Below, in pieces: positions 19,382-26,341 of a stretch of 64,000 nt of DNA. A program made the translations under genes and the position numbers. Positions within the stretch are counted from its first letter, which is position 1. Each line of letters begins with the position of its first letter. The stretch spans positions 21,515 through 85,514 of the forward strand of contig NZ_PDWV01000008.1 in the NCBI RefSeq assembly GCF_010093385.1, read 5' to 3'. Under the pieces are notes generated by a model, which was not told where the DNA came from, did not search any database, and was given only the letters and a program-made list of their open reading frames with translations. The DNA is from Pseudoxanthomonas mexicana. GTDB lineage: Bacteria > Pseudomonadota > Gammaproteobacteria > Xanthomonadales > Xanthomonadaceae.

Positions 19382-20422
19382 ATGACGCGCCATTTCTTGC
19401 CCGCCCTCTTGCTGGCCACGCTGCTGTACGGGATCGCCCCGCCTGCCGTGCAGGCGCAGTCCGTGGTCTCGCCGCCCGACGTCCGTGCGCTGAAGCCCGG
19501 CGAATTCCTGTGGTACCCGCAGATCGCGCCGGAAGGTCCGGTGGTGCTGGTGGTCAGCCTGGACGAACAGCGCGCCTATGTGTATCGCAACGGCATCGCC
19601 ATCGGTGTGTCGACGATCAGCTCGGGCAAGGCGGGCAAGGAAACGCCCACCGGCGTGTTCACCATCCTGCAGAAGAACAAGGACCATCGGTCCAACCTCT
19701 ACAACGATGCCCCCATGCCGTACATGCAGCGGCTGACCTGGGACGGCATCGCCCTGCATGGCGGCCACCTGCCGGGATACCCGGCATCGCATGGCTGCGT
19801 GCGCCTGCCGCAGGCGTTCGCGGAGAAGCTGTTCGGCATCACCCGCTTCGGCGATTCGGTGGTGGTGGCCAATGCGAAGGCGTCGCCGGCCAGCGTCGTG
19901 CATCCTGCGGTGCTGGCGCCGGTCATCGCCGGCGGGCAGGCCGCGCACCCGGCGCTGTCGGCCTACGAGGTGTACTGGAACGAAGCCGCCTCGCCGGAAG
20001 GCCCGGTCAGCATCCTCGTCAGCCTGTACGACCAGCGCGTGTCGGTGTTGCGCAACGGCGTGCTGATCGGTTCGGCGCCCTTGCAGAAAATTCAGGATTT
20101 CGCCCTCAACGGCACCGTGCTGCTGGTGATGACGACGGAGATGGAAGACATCCCCAGCCTGCTGGATCCGCAGCAGAAGGAGCACCGCTGGGTCGCCCAC
20201 CGCGTGCTGGGCGAGGCGGACACGCCCATGCCGTCCCTGCGCTCGCTGGGCGATGCGCTCTGGATCCCGCAGGACTTCGCCCGCCGGCTGTACGGCATCC
20301 TGACCCCCGGCACCACCGTGCTGCTGTCGGACCTGCCGGGCGTGCGCGCAACGCCGGCCGAACAGCCGACGGTGCCGGTCTTGGAATCGGATGAAGCGGG
20401 ACCCACGTCGGCTTTACGCTGA
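19382..20422 (+). CDS. Exported L,D-transpeptidase (YkuD domain)
   Basis: This 346-residue protein has a signal peptide ending at VQA-QS (about residue 25). The YkuD catalytic domain (about 52-170) has His126 in ALHGGHLPG and the SHGCVRLP signature with His137 and nucleophile Cys139. Such enzymes make 3-3 peptidoglycan crosslinks or attach proteins to the wall. A second copy-like half (about 205-320) repeats the VSLYDQRVSVLRNGVLIG strand pattern without the SHGC motif, suggesting an internal duplication that lost catalysis. Another YkuD-type gene follows. Confidence 0.88.
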   Translation: MTRHFLPALLLATLLYGIAPPAVQAQSVVSPPDVRALKPGEFLWYPQIAPEGPVVLVVSLDEQRAYVYRNGIAIGVSTISSGKAGKETPTGVFTILQKNKDHRSNLYNDAPMPYMQRLTWDGIALHGGHLPGYPASHGCVRLPQAFAEKLFGITRFGDSVVVANAKASPASVVHPAVLAPVIAGGQAAHPALSAYEVYWNEAASPEGPVSILVSLYDQRVSVLRNGVLIGSAPLQKIQDFALNGTVLLVMTTEMEDIPSLLDPQQKEHRWVAHRVLGEADTPMPSLRSLGDALWIPQDFARRLYGILTPGTTVLLSDLPGVRATPAEQPTVPVLESDEAGPTSALR

Positions 20423-20480
20423 GCGGTGTGGAGGGAACCCGGGCACGGCGCATCCTGTCCCCCCGTTCCCGAGCCTGATC

Positions 20481-21209
20481 ATGAAGCGTTGCCTGTCCGT
20501 CCTGCTGTTGAGCTGCACCCCGACCGCCGTGGCGCTGGCGGCCGACGCGCCCCCGAGTGTCGGCCCCGGTCGTCTGGCCGAGGCCCTCCATCGGGCGGCA
20601 CCGGGCGTGGACCGCGAGGTGCTGGCCATGGCCACGCACGCGATGGCCTGCCCCCTGCGGCGCGGCGACGCCGACGTGCCAATGCGCCGGCTCAGCGTGA
20701 TCGACTACAGCCGGCCGTCCACCCAGCCGCGGCTGTGGGTGTTCGACCTGGAAAAGGCCCGCCTGCTGTTCGAGGAGCGCGTCGCCCATGGCCGCAATAC
20801 CGGCGAGAACCTGGCCACCCGCTTCTCCAACGCCACCGGCAGCTACATGTCCAGCCTGGGCGCCTTCGTCACCCAGGAGGCCTACCGTGGTTCCAACGGG
20901 TACTCGCTGCGCCTGCAGGGACTGGAGCCCGGCTTCAACGACAAGGCGCGCGAGCGCGCCATCGTCATCCACGGCGCTCCCTACGTCAGTGACGCGCTGG
21001 TGCGTTCGCAGGGCCGGCTGGGTCGTAGCCTGGGGTGCCCGGCCGTCAGCACCGCGGTGGCGCGGCCGCTGATCGACAGCATCCGCGGCGGTTCCTTCGT
21101 GTTCGCGTACTACCCCGACCCCGCCTGGCTGAAGCAGTCGCGCCTGTTGAGCGCCGATTGCGGAAGCGGCGTGGTCGCTCGCCCTGCATCGTCGGCTGCG
21201 GGCCGCTGA
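20481..21209 (+). CDS. Murein L,D-transpeptidase catalytic-domain protein (YkuD_2 type)
   Basis: This 242-residue protein is probably exported (MKRCLSVLLLSCTPTAVALA-AD). It belongs to the YkuD_2 branch, with His164 in IVIHGAPYVS and Cys186 in GRSLGCPAVS as the likely catalytic pair. The LFEERVAHGRNTGEN segment is also diagnostic. It lies 58 bp after the preceding transpeptidase on the same strand, so the two wall-modifying enzymes may be co-expressed. Confidence 0.86.
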   Translation: MKRCLSVLLLSCTPTAVALAADAPPSVGPGRLAEALHRAAPGVDREVLAMATHAMACPLRRGDADVPMRRLSVIDYSRPSTQPRLWVFDLEKARLLFEERVAHGRNTGENLATRFSNATGSYMSSLGAFVTQEAYRGSNGYSLRLQGLEPGFNDKARERAIVIHGAPYVSDALVRSQGRLGRSLGCPAVSTAVARPLIDSIRGGSFVFAYYPDPAWLKQSRLLSADCGSGVVARPASSAAGR

Positions 21210-21215
21210 CGCGGA

Positions 21216-22076
21216 TCAGGGCTTCAGCGGGATCCTGAGGAATCGGCGTCCGTCCCGATCCGGATCGGGCAGCCGGCCGGCGCGGATGTTCACCTGCAAC
21301 GACGGCAGCAGCAGGACGGGTGCGGCCAGGGTGGCATCGCGCGCCTCGCGCATGGCCACGAAGCTGGCTTCGTCCACGCCGCCGCCCACATGGATGTTGC
21401 GCGTCTTCTCTTCGCCCACCGTGGTTTCCCACGCGAAATGGTCGCGTCCCGGCGCCTTGTAGTCGTGGCACAGGTACAGGGGCGTGGTGTCCGGCAGCGC
21501 GAGCAGCCTGTGGATGGAACGGTATAGCGTGCGCGCGTCGCCGCCCGGGAAGTCCGCGCGTGCGGTGCCATAGTCGGGCATGAACAACGTGTCGCCGACG
21601 AACACCGCCTCGCCGATGCGGTACGACACGCAGGCCGGCGTGTGGCCGGGCGTGTGCATCACCTCGACCTGCAGCCCGCCGAGCGCAATGATCTCCCCGT
21701 CGCGGAAAAGACGGTCGAATTCGCGGCCGTCGCCGCTGACATCGTCCAGCCCGAACACGGGCGCGAACGTGCGCTGCACCTCGGTGATGCGCGCGCCGAT
21801 GCCGATCGGGGCACCGGTTTTTTCCTTCAGGTACGGCGCCGCGCTGAGATGGTCCGCGTGTGCGTGCGTCTCCAGCACCCAGTCGACGGACAGGCCCTGG
21901 TCAGCGACGAAGCCGAGCAGATCATCCGCCGAGCGGTGCGACACGCGGCCGGTGCGGTGGTCGTAGTCCAGCACCGGATCGATGATCGCGGCACGGCACG
22001 TGGCCGGATCCCAGACCACGTAGCTGACCGTGTGGGTGGCTTCGTCGAACTGCGCATGCACCCGGGGTTGTGTCAT
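21216..22076 (-). CDS. blh: MBL-fold persulfide dioxygenase-like enzyme (BLH/ETHE1 type)
   Basis: This 286-residue metallo-beta-lactamase-fold protein has HAHADH (71-76), His141/His145 in HTPGHT, Asp162 in GDTLF and His204 as metal ligands. The family likeness is to ETHE1/BLH persulfide dioxygenases, which oxidise glutathione persulfide to sulfite. It is the last gene of an arm with two rhodaneses, an AhpD-like protein and a BigR-type repressor; blh-bigR pairs are known from Xylella and Agrobacterium. The start ATG at 22076 is 65 bp from the AhpD-like stop. Confidence 0.85.
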   Translation of the reverse strand: MTQPRVHAQFDEATHTVSYVVWDPATCRAAIIDPVLDYDHRTGRVSHRSADDLLGFVADQGLSVDWVLETHAHADHLSAAPYLKEKTGAPIGIGARITEVQRTFAPVFGLDDVSGDGREFDRLFRDGEIIALGGLQVEVMHTPGHTPACVSYRIGEAVFVGDTLFMPDYGTARADFPGGDARTLYRSIHRLLALPDTTPLYLCHDYKAPGRDHFAWETTVGEEKTRNIHVGGGVDEASFVAMREARDATLAAPVLLLPSLQVNIRAGRLPDPDRDGRRFLRIPLKP

Positions 22077-22141
22077 GGCAGGGCTCCTGGCGGGTTGCGG
22101 CGGACCATCATGGCAGCCCGCACGCACCCGGCCAAGCGCTC

Positions 22142-22498
22142 TCAGGACGCTTTCGCGGAGAACTCCTCGAACGCTTCCAGCGCATGCGCCGCATACATCA
22201 GCGATGGGCCACCGCCCATGTAGACGGCGACGCCCAGCATCTCCTGAAATTCCTCCGGCGTGGCACCGAGGCGCACCAGCGCCTTGGCATGGAAACCGAG
22301 GCAGCCGTCGCAGCGCGCCGCCACGCCGATCGCCATCGCGATCAATTCCTTGGTCTTCTCGTCGAGCGCACCCGCGCCCATCGCGCCGCGCGCCATGGCG
22401 CCGAATCCCTGCATCACCTCGGGCGCCGCCGTGCGGAAGGGGCCGAGGTGCCGGTTGATGCGGGTGGTCAGTTCCTGATAACGGTCTGCACTGGACAT
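22142..22498 (-). CDS. AhpD-like carboxymuconolactone decarboxylase-family protein
   Basis: This 118-residue protein carries the AhpD signature E51-X11-C63-X2-C66-X3-H70 (CDGCLGFH), which supports thiol peroxidase or disulfide reductase activity rather than lactone decarboxylation. It lies between the MBL enzyme and a rhodanese in the sulfide-defence arm, where a redox-active CXXC protein could handle persulfide or peroxide intermediates. ATG 22498 is 22 bp from the upstream rhodanese stop. Confidence 0.88.
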   Translation of the reverse strand: MSSADRYQELTTRINRHLGPFRTAAPEVMQGFGAMARGAMGAGALDEKTKELIAMAIGVAARCDGCLGFHAKALVRLGATPEEFQEMLGVAVYMGGGPSLMYAAHALEAFEEFSAKAS

Positions 22499-22520
22499 GG
22501 GAATACCTTGTGGTGTCGGA

Positions 22521-22886
22521 TCAATCGTGTCGCACGATGGGCAGGCCGTGGCTCTGCCACGCCGCCATGCCACCGGCCAGGTTGAGATGGGTGCGCGCGG
22601 GGTCGCCGGACAGGATGGCCTGGGCCACGCGCGAGCGCATGCCGCTCTGGCAGACCAGCACGACCTCGCGCGTACCGGCGGGGAGGCGGGCATCCAGCAG
22701 CGCGGTGCCGCCGGCGCGCAGTTCGCCCAACGGGATGTTGAGGGCGCCCTGCACATGACCGCGTGCGAACTCGCCCTGTTCGCGCACGTCGACCAGGACG
22801 GCTCCCCGGTTGAGGCACGCGACCGCTTCCTTCGGAGAAGCCTGCGCCCCGCGGCGGCCGAACAGGGACTTGAGCATGCCCAGCAT
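22521..22886 (-). CDS. Single-domain rhodanese (sulfurtransferase)
   Basis: This 121-residue rhodanese has catalytic Cys79 in VLVCQSGMRSR and the DVREQGEFARGHVQGALNIP CDC25-like pattern. A short hydrophobic N-terminus (MLGMLKSLFG) may tether it to a partner. Rhodaneses move sulfane sulfur between persulfides and acceptors such as sulfite or GSH. Its ATG overlaps the stop of the upstream regulator by one base (TGATG), so the two are translationally coupled. Confidence 0.9.
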   Translation of the reverse strand: MLGMLKSLFGRRGAQASPKEAVACLNRGAVLVDVREQGEFARGHVQGALNIPLGELRAGGTALLDARLPAGTREVVLVCQSGMRSRVAQAILSGDPARTHLNLAGGMAAWQSHGLPIVRHD

Positions 22887-23248
22887 CACGATCTCCCCGC
22901 GCGCTTCCGGGGCGCTGGAGCCGCGGCCGGCGCGCAGTAGATGCCGTGCAGCGTATGCATGACCTGCGCCGCCGGCCCCGGCATCAGTGCGTAGAACACG
23001 TTCTGGGCCTCGCGGCGCGTCTGCACCAGGCCTTCTTCGCGCAGCACGGCCAGGTGCTGCGACAGCGCGGACTGGCTCAGGTCGAGCAGGGCGTTGATGT
23101 CGCCCACCGAGCGCTCGCCCGCGGTCAGCAGGCACAGGATCTGCAGCCGCTTCTCGTTGGCGAGGGCCTTGAGCAGTTGCGCCGCATCGCCTGCATGCGC
23201 CTGCATGGCGGCGATGTCGAACGTGGACGTGGAGAGGCTGCGGGTCAT
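22886..23248 (-). CDS. bigR: BigR/SqrR-type ArsR-family persulfide-sensing repressor
   Basis: This 120-residue winged-helix ArsR protein has a recognition region around SVGDINALLDLSQSALSQHL. Two cysteines, Cys39 (LQILCLL) and Cys105 (IYCAP), are 66 residues apart, matching the spacing of the Cys pair that forms a disulfide or tetrasulfide in BigR. No metal-site CXC of the ArsR type is seen. The expected role is repression of both divergent arms until persulfide oxidises the cysteines. Its ATG overlaps the upstream rhodanese stop (ATGA), and its own stop overlaps the downstream rhodanese start. Confidence 0.88.
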   Translation of the reverse strand: MTRSLSTSTFDIAAMQAHAGDAAQLLKALANEKRLQILCLLTAGERSVGDINALLDLSQSALSQHLAVLREEGLVQTRREAQNVFYALMPGPAAQVMHTLHGIYCAPAAAPAPRKRAGRS

Positions 23249-23634
23249 GCGGGTTCCGGGGTGAGGGGATGGCCGGCATTGCGCCATGCGGTGAGCCCGC
23301 CCGCAAGCGAGCGCACACGGGTGAAGCCGAGCGCCTGCAGGCTGTCGGCCGCCAGCGCCGAGCGTCCGCCGGTGAGGCAGTACAGCACCAGCTCACGGTC
23401 GGCGACGGCCAGCGCTTCGCTGGTGGTGCAGGCCATCGCCGGGTGCGCGGGGATCTGGAATTCCAGCACGCCGCGCGGCAGGTTGATCGCGCCCGGCAGG
23501 TGGCCCTGCGCGTACTCAGCCGGTTCGCGCACATCGATCAGGACGCAGTCGTCCTGCGCCGCCAGCTGGTCGGGCGCGATCTCTTCGATACGGCCGCGTG
23601 CCTCGGCCACCAGATCCTGGACGGTGCGTGCCAT
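23245..23634 (-). CDS. Single-domain rhodanese, first gene of the sulfide-defence arm
   Basis: This 129-residue rhodanese has probable nucleophile Cys86 in LVLYCLTGGRSA. An extra Cys69 (PAMACTTSE) is present. The N-terminal DVREPAEYAQGHLPGAINLP strand pattern is typical. It is the first gene after the shared operator, overlaps bigR by four bases and is probably the best-translated gene of this arm. The neighbours point to thiosulfate or GSH-persulfide transfer; the acceptor is not known. Confidence 0.9.
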   Translation of the reverse strand: MARTVQDLVAEARGRIEEIAPDQLAAQDDCVLIDVREPAEYAQGHLPGAINLPRGVLEFQIPAHPAMACTTSEALAVADRELVLYCLTGGRSALAADSLQALGFTRVRSLAGGLTAWRNAGHPLTPEPA

Positions 23635-23650
23635 GGATGCCTCCAGTACA

Positions 23651-23680
23651 TTAGTTGACTCTAATATTAGTAGATGCTAA
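23651..23680. promoter_or_regulatory. Probable BigR operator
   Basis: The AT-rich inverted repeat TTAG-N7-TAATATTA-N7-CTAA has the perfect centre CTAATATTAG (23661-23670). It is conspicuous in GC-rich surroundings and overlaps promoters for both divergent arms. BigR-type repressors bind similar ATTAG/CTAAT repeats. Confidence 0.8.
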
Positions 23681-23683
23681 TTT
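23655..23683 (+). promoter_or_regulatory. Sigma-70-type promoter for the SQR arm
   Basis: TTGACT (23655-23660), a 17-bp spacer and TAATTT (23678-23683). Both boxes are inside or touching the BigR-like operator. Confidence 0.65.
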
Positions 23684-23692
23684 GTATTGCAA
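23664..23692 (-). promoter_or_regulatory. Sigma-70-type promoter for the rhodanese-bigR arm
   Basis: On the minus strand: TTGCAA (23692-23687), a 17-bp spacer and TAATAT (23669-23664). The -10 box is the centre of the operator palindrome, so a bound repressor would block it. Confidence 0.65.
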
Positions 23693-23742
23693 GCCGACCG
23701 GCACTCCTGCCGGCGGCGGCCATCGAACCTGGAGGGGAAGAC

Positions 23743-25014
23743 ATGGCGCGTATCGTCGTATTGGGGGCAGGCATCGGTGGCATGAGCGCCGCCTATGAAC
23801 TGCGCGGCACCCTGGGCCAGGGGCCGGAGGTCACCGTGATCGGGGAGGGCGACCGCTTCTCGTTCACGCCCTCCAACCCCTGGGTCGCCGTGGGCTGGCG
23901 CAAGCCGTCCGATGTCGAAATGCCGGTCGCCTGTTACCTGGCGAAGAAGAACATCGCCTTCGAGGGCGTCGGCGCCGAGCGGGTCGAGCCCGACCACAAC
24001 CGTGTGCGGCTGCGCGACGGGCGCACCCTCGACTACGACTATCTGGTGATCGCGACGGGTCCGCGACTGGCGTTCGATGAAGTACCGGGCCTGGGGCCGG
24101 AAGGCGGCTTCACCCACTCGATCTGCACCACGCCGCACGCGACCACCGCGTGGCAGGCCTACCAGGCCTTCCTCGAGAACCCGGGGCCGGTGGTCGTGGG
24201 TGCCGCGCCGATGGCCAGCTGCTTCGGGCCGGCGTACGAGTTCGCGATGATCCTGGACAGCGACCTGCGCAAGCGCAGGCTGCGGGACAGGGTGCCGATC
24301 ACCTACGTCAGCCCGGAACCGTACGTCGGACACATGGGGCTGGGGGGCGTCGGCGATTCCAAGGGCATGATGGAATCGGAGTTCCGCCAGCGCCACATCC
24401 AGTGGATCACCAACGCGAAGATCACCGCGGTGCGCGACGGCGAGATGGACGTGTCCGAAATGGACGAGGCCGGTCAGCCGAGGAAGATGCACACCCTGCC
24501 GTTCCGATATTCGATGGTGCTGCCGGCCTTCACCGGCGTGCCGGCCGTGCGCCAGGGCGAGGGGCTGTGCAATCCGCGCGGCTTCATCCTGATCGACAAG
24601 CACCAGCGCAACCCGGCCTATCCCAACATCTTCTCGCTCGGCGTGTGCGTGGCGATCCCGCCCGTGGAGGCCACGCCGGTGCCGACGGGCGCGCCCAAGA
24701 CCGGCTTCATGATCGAGTCCATGGTCACCGCCGTGGCGCACAACATCCAGGCCGAGCTGGCCGGCAGACCGGTCACCGCCGAAGCGACGTGGAACGCCAT
24801 CTGCCTGGCGGACATGGGCGACACCGGCGCGGCGTTCGTGGCCCTGCCGCAGATCCCGCCGCGCAACGTCACCTGGGCCAAGGTCGGCAAATGGGTGCAC
24901 GTGGCCAAGATCGCGTTCGAGAAGTACTTCCTGATGAAGATGAAGTCCGGCAACACCGAACCGATCTACGAGAAATACGTGCTCAAGCTGCTCGGCATCA
25001 TGCGTACCCGCTGA
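23743..25014 (+). CDS. sqr: Sulfide:quinone oxidoreductase
   Basis: This 423-residue FAD enzyme oxidises sulfide to sulfane sulfur and feeds electrons to ubiquinone at the membrane. It has the Rossmann motif VVLGAGIGGMSAAYEL (5-20) and three redox cysteines, Cys128, Cys160 (PMASCFGPAYE) and Cys354 (NAICLADMGD), the pattern of Acidithiobacillus-type SQR. The amphipathic C-terminus (FEKYFLMKMKSGN...) is the usual membrane contact. A GGAGGGG site sits just before ATG 23743. It is the first gene of the + arm under the shared operator. Confidence 0.93.
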   Translation: MARIVVLGAGIGGMSAAYELRGTLGQGPEVTVIGEGDRFSFTPSNPWVAVGWRKPSDVEMPVACYLAKKNIAFEGVGAERVEPDHNRVRLRDGRTLDYDYLVIATGPRLAFDEVPGLGPEGGFTHSICTTPHATTAWQAYQAFLENPGPVVVGAAPMASCFGPAYEFAMILDSDLRKRRLRDRVPITYVSPEPYVGHMGLGGVGDSKGMMESEFRQRHIQWITNAKITAVRDGEMDVSEMDEAGQPRKMHTLPFRYSMVLPAFTGVPAVRQGEGLCNPRGFILIDKHQRNPAYPNIFSLGVCVAIPPVEATPVPTGAPKTGFMIESMVTAVAHNIQAELAGRPVTAEATWNAICLADMGDTGAAFVALPQIPPRNVTWAKVGKWVHVAKIAFEKYFLMKMKSGNTEPIYEKYVLKLLGIMRTR

Positions 25015-25048
25015 TTTCCCTCCCCATTCCATTCCCGGAGAACATCTC

Positions 25049-25252
25049 ATGAACCTCGACCGTGCCGTCCTCGGCTTCGCCGGCGTGATGACCCTCGCCA
25101 GCCTGGCACTGGCCCACTTCGTTTCGCCGCTGTGGCTGTGGTTCACCGTCTTCATCGGCGTGAACATGCTGCAGGCCAGCGTGACCGGCTTCTGTCCCGC
25201 CGCCATCGTCTTCCGCAAGCTGGGCGTACGCGCCGGCTGCGCATTCAAGTGA
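25049..25252 (+). CDS. YgaP-like small membrane protein (DUF2892)
   Basis: This 67-residue protein has two membrane helices and the FIGVNMLQASVTGFCPAAIV segment typical of the YgaP membrane domain, including a conserved Cys. In YgaP this domain is fused to a rhodanese; here it stands alone beside free rhodaneses, so it could be their membrane partner. It lies 34 bp after sqr. Confidence 0.85.
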   Translation: MNLDRAVLGFAGVMTLASLALAHFVSPLWLWFTVFIGVNMLQASVTGFCPAAIVFRKLGVRAGCAFK

Positions 25253-25266
25253 GCGCGAGGCCTGCC

Positions 25267-26340
25267 GTGAGCCGCATCGTGATGTCGTCGCGCCCGTTGT
25301 TGCCGCTGTTGCTGGTGGCCGCCCTCGCCGCGTGCGGGCATGAAGAACCCGCCGCGCCTGCCGCGCGCATCGAGGGACTGCAGACGTTCCAGGTGAAGAC
25401 TGCCGACGCGGTGGGCGGCCGTGTCTGGGAGGGCGTGGTGGAAGCCGTGCAACAGGCCACGCTGTCGGCGCAGACGAACGGGCGCGTGGTCGCCGTGGCG
25501 CGCGACGTCAACGACCGCGTGGGAGCAGGCGAAGTGCTGGTGCGGCTCAGTGCGGTCGAACAGCAGTCCGGTGTCGACGCCGCCCGCGCCCAGTTGCGCG
25601 CGGCCGAAGCATCCGCGACCGAGGCGGAAGCCAACTACCGGCGCTTCGCCAACCTGGCGAAGGACCAGTTCGTCTCCCGGGCCCAGCTCGACCAGGCCCG
25701 GATGGCGCGCGATTCGGCGGCCGCCGCGCGCGACGCCGCCCGCGCCCAACTGGCCAATGCCGGCCAGCAGACCGACTACACCACGGTGCGCGCGCCCTAC
25801 GCGGGCATCGTCGCCACCCGCGATGTCGAGCCGGGCGAGAGCGTCGGCATCGGCCAGACCCTGATGACCGTGTTCGCACCGGGCGCCCTGCGCATCGAAG
25901 TGGCGGTGCCGCAGTCGGAAGCGGAGGCGGTCCGGGCCAACCCCACCGCCGTGGTCACCTTCGACGATGGGCGCCGGATCGATGCCGCCGACGTCACCGT
26001 CTTTCCGGCCGCGGATGCGTCCACCCACGCCGTGCGGATCCGCGTGCAGCTGCCGGCGCTCGACGTGCCGCCGCAACCCGGGCCGACCGCGAAAGTGGCG
26101 TTCCCGGCCGTGAAGGGCGTGGCATTCCCGCGCGTTCCCACCAGCGCGCTGGTGCGCCGCGGCGAGGTGACGGCGGTGTACGTGCTCATCGACGGGCGGC
26201 TGTCGTTGCGTCAGGTCAGGCTGGGTGATGCGGCCGGCGATCAGGTGGACGTGATTTCGGGATTGAAGCCCGGCGAGAGGATCGCCACCGATCCGGTCGC
26301 CGCGCAGCAGGCGCTGGTGGCGGCGCGCAAGGACGACTGA
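25267..26340 (+). CDS. RND efflux periplasmic adaptor lipoprotein
   Basis: This 357-residue HlyD/AcrA-type membrane fusion protein has a lipobox LAAC near residue 23. The order is barrel-sandwich half (VVEAVQQATLSAQTNGRV), a helical hairpin rich in Ala/Gln/Arg, the second half (TTVRAPYAGIVATRDVEPGE) and a beta-barrel region. It bridges an inner-membrane pump to an outer-membrane channel; no TolC-like gene is in the window. GTG 25267 has GAGG upstream; ATG 25282 is an alternative. The stop is 1 bp before the pump start. Confidence 0.9.
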   Translation: MSRIVMSSRPLLPLLLVAALAACGHEEPAAPAARIEGLQTFQVKTADAVGGRVWEGVVEAVQQATLSAQTNGRVVAVARDVNDRVGAGEVLVRLSAVEQQSGVDAARAQLRAAEASATEAEANYRRFANLAKDQFVSRAQLDQARMARDSAAAARDAARAQLANAGQQTDYTTVRAPYAGIVATRDVEPGESVGIGQTLMTVFAPGALRIEVAVPQSEAEAVRANPTAVVTFDDGRRIDAADVTVFPAADASTHAVRIRVQLPALDVPPQPGPTAKVAFPAVKGVAFPRVPTSALVRRGEVTAVYVLIDGRLSLRQVRLGDAAGDQVDVISGLKPGERIATDPVAAQQALVAARKDD

Positions 26341-26341
26341 C

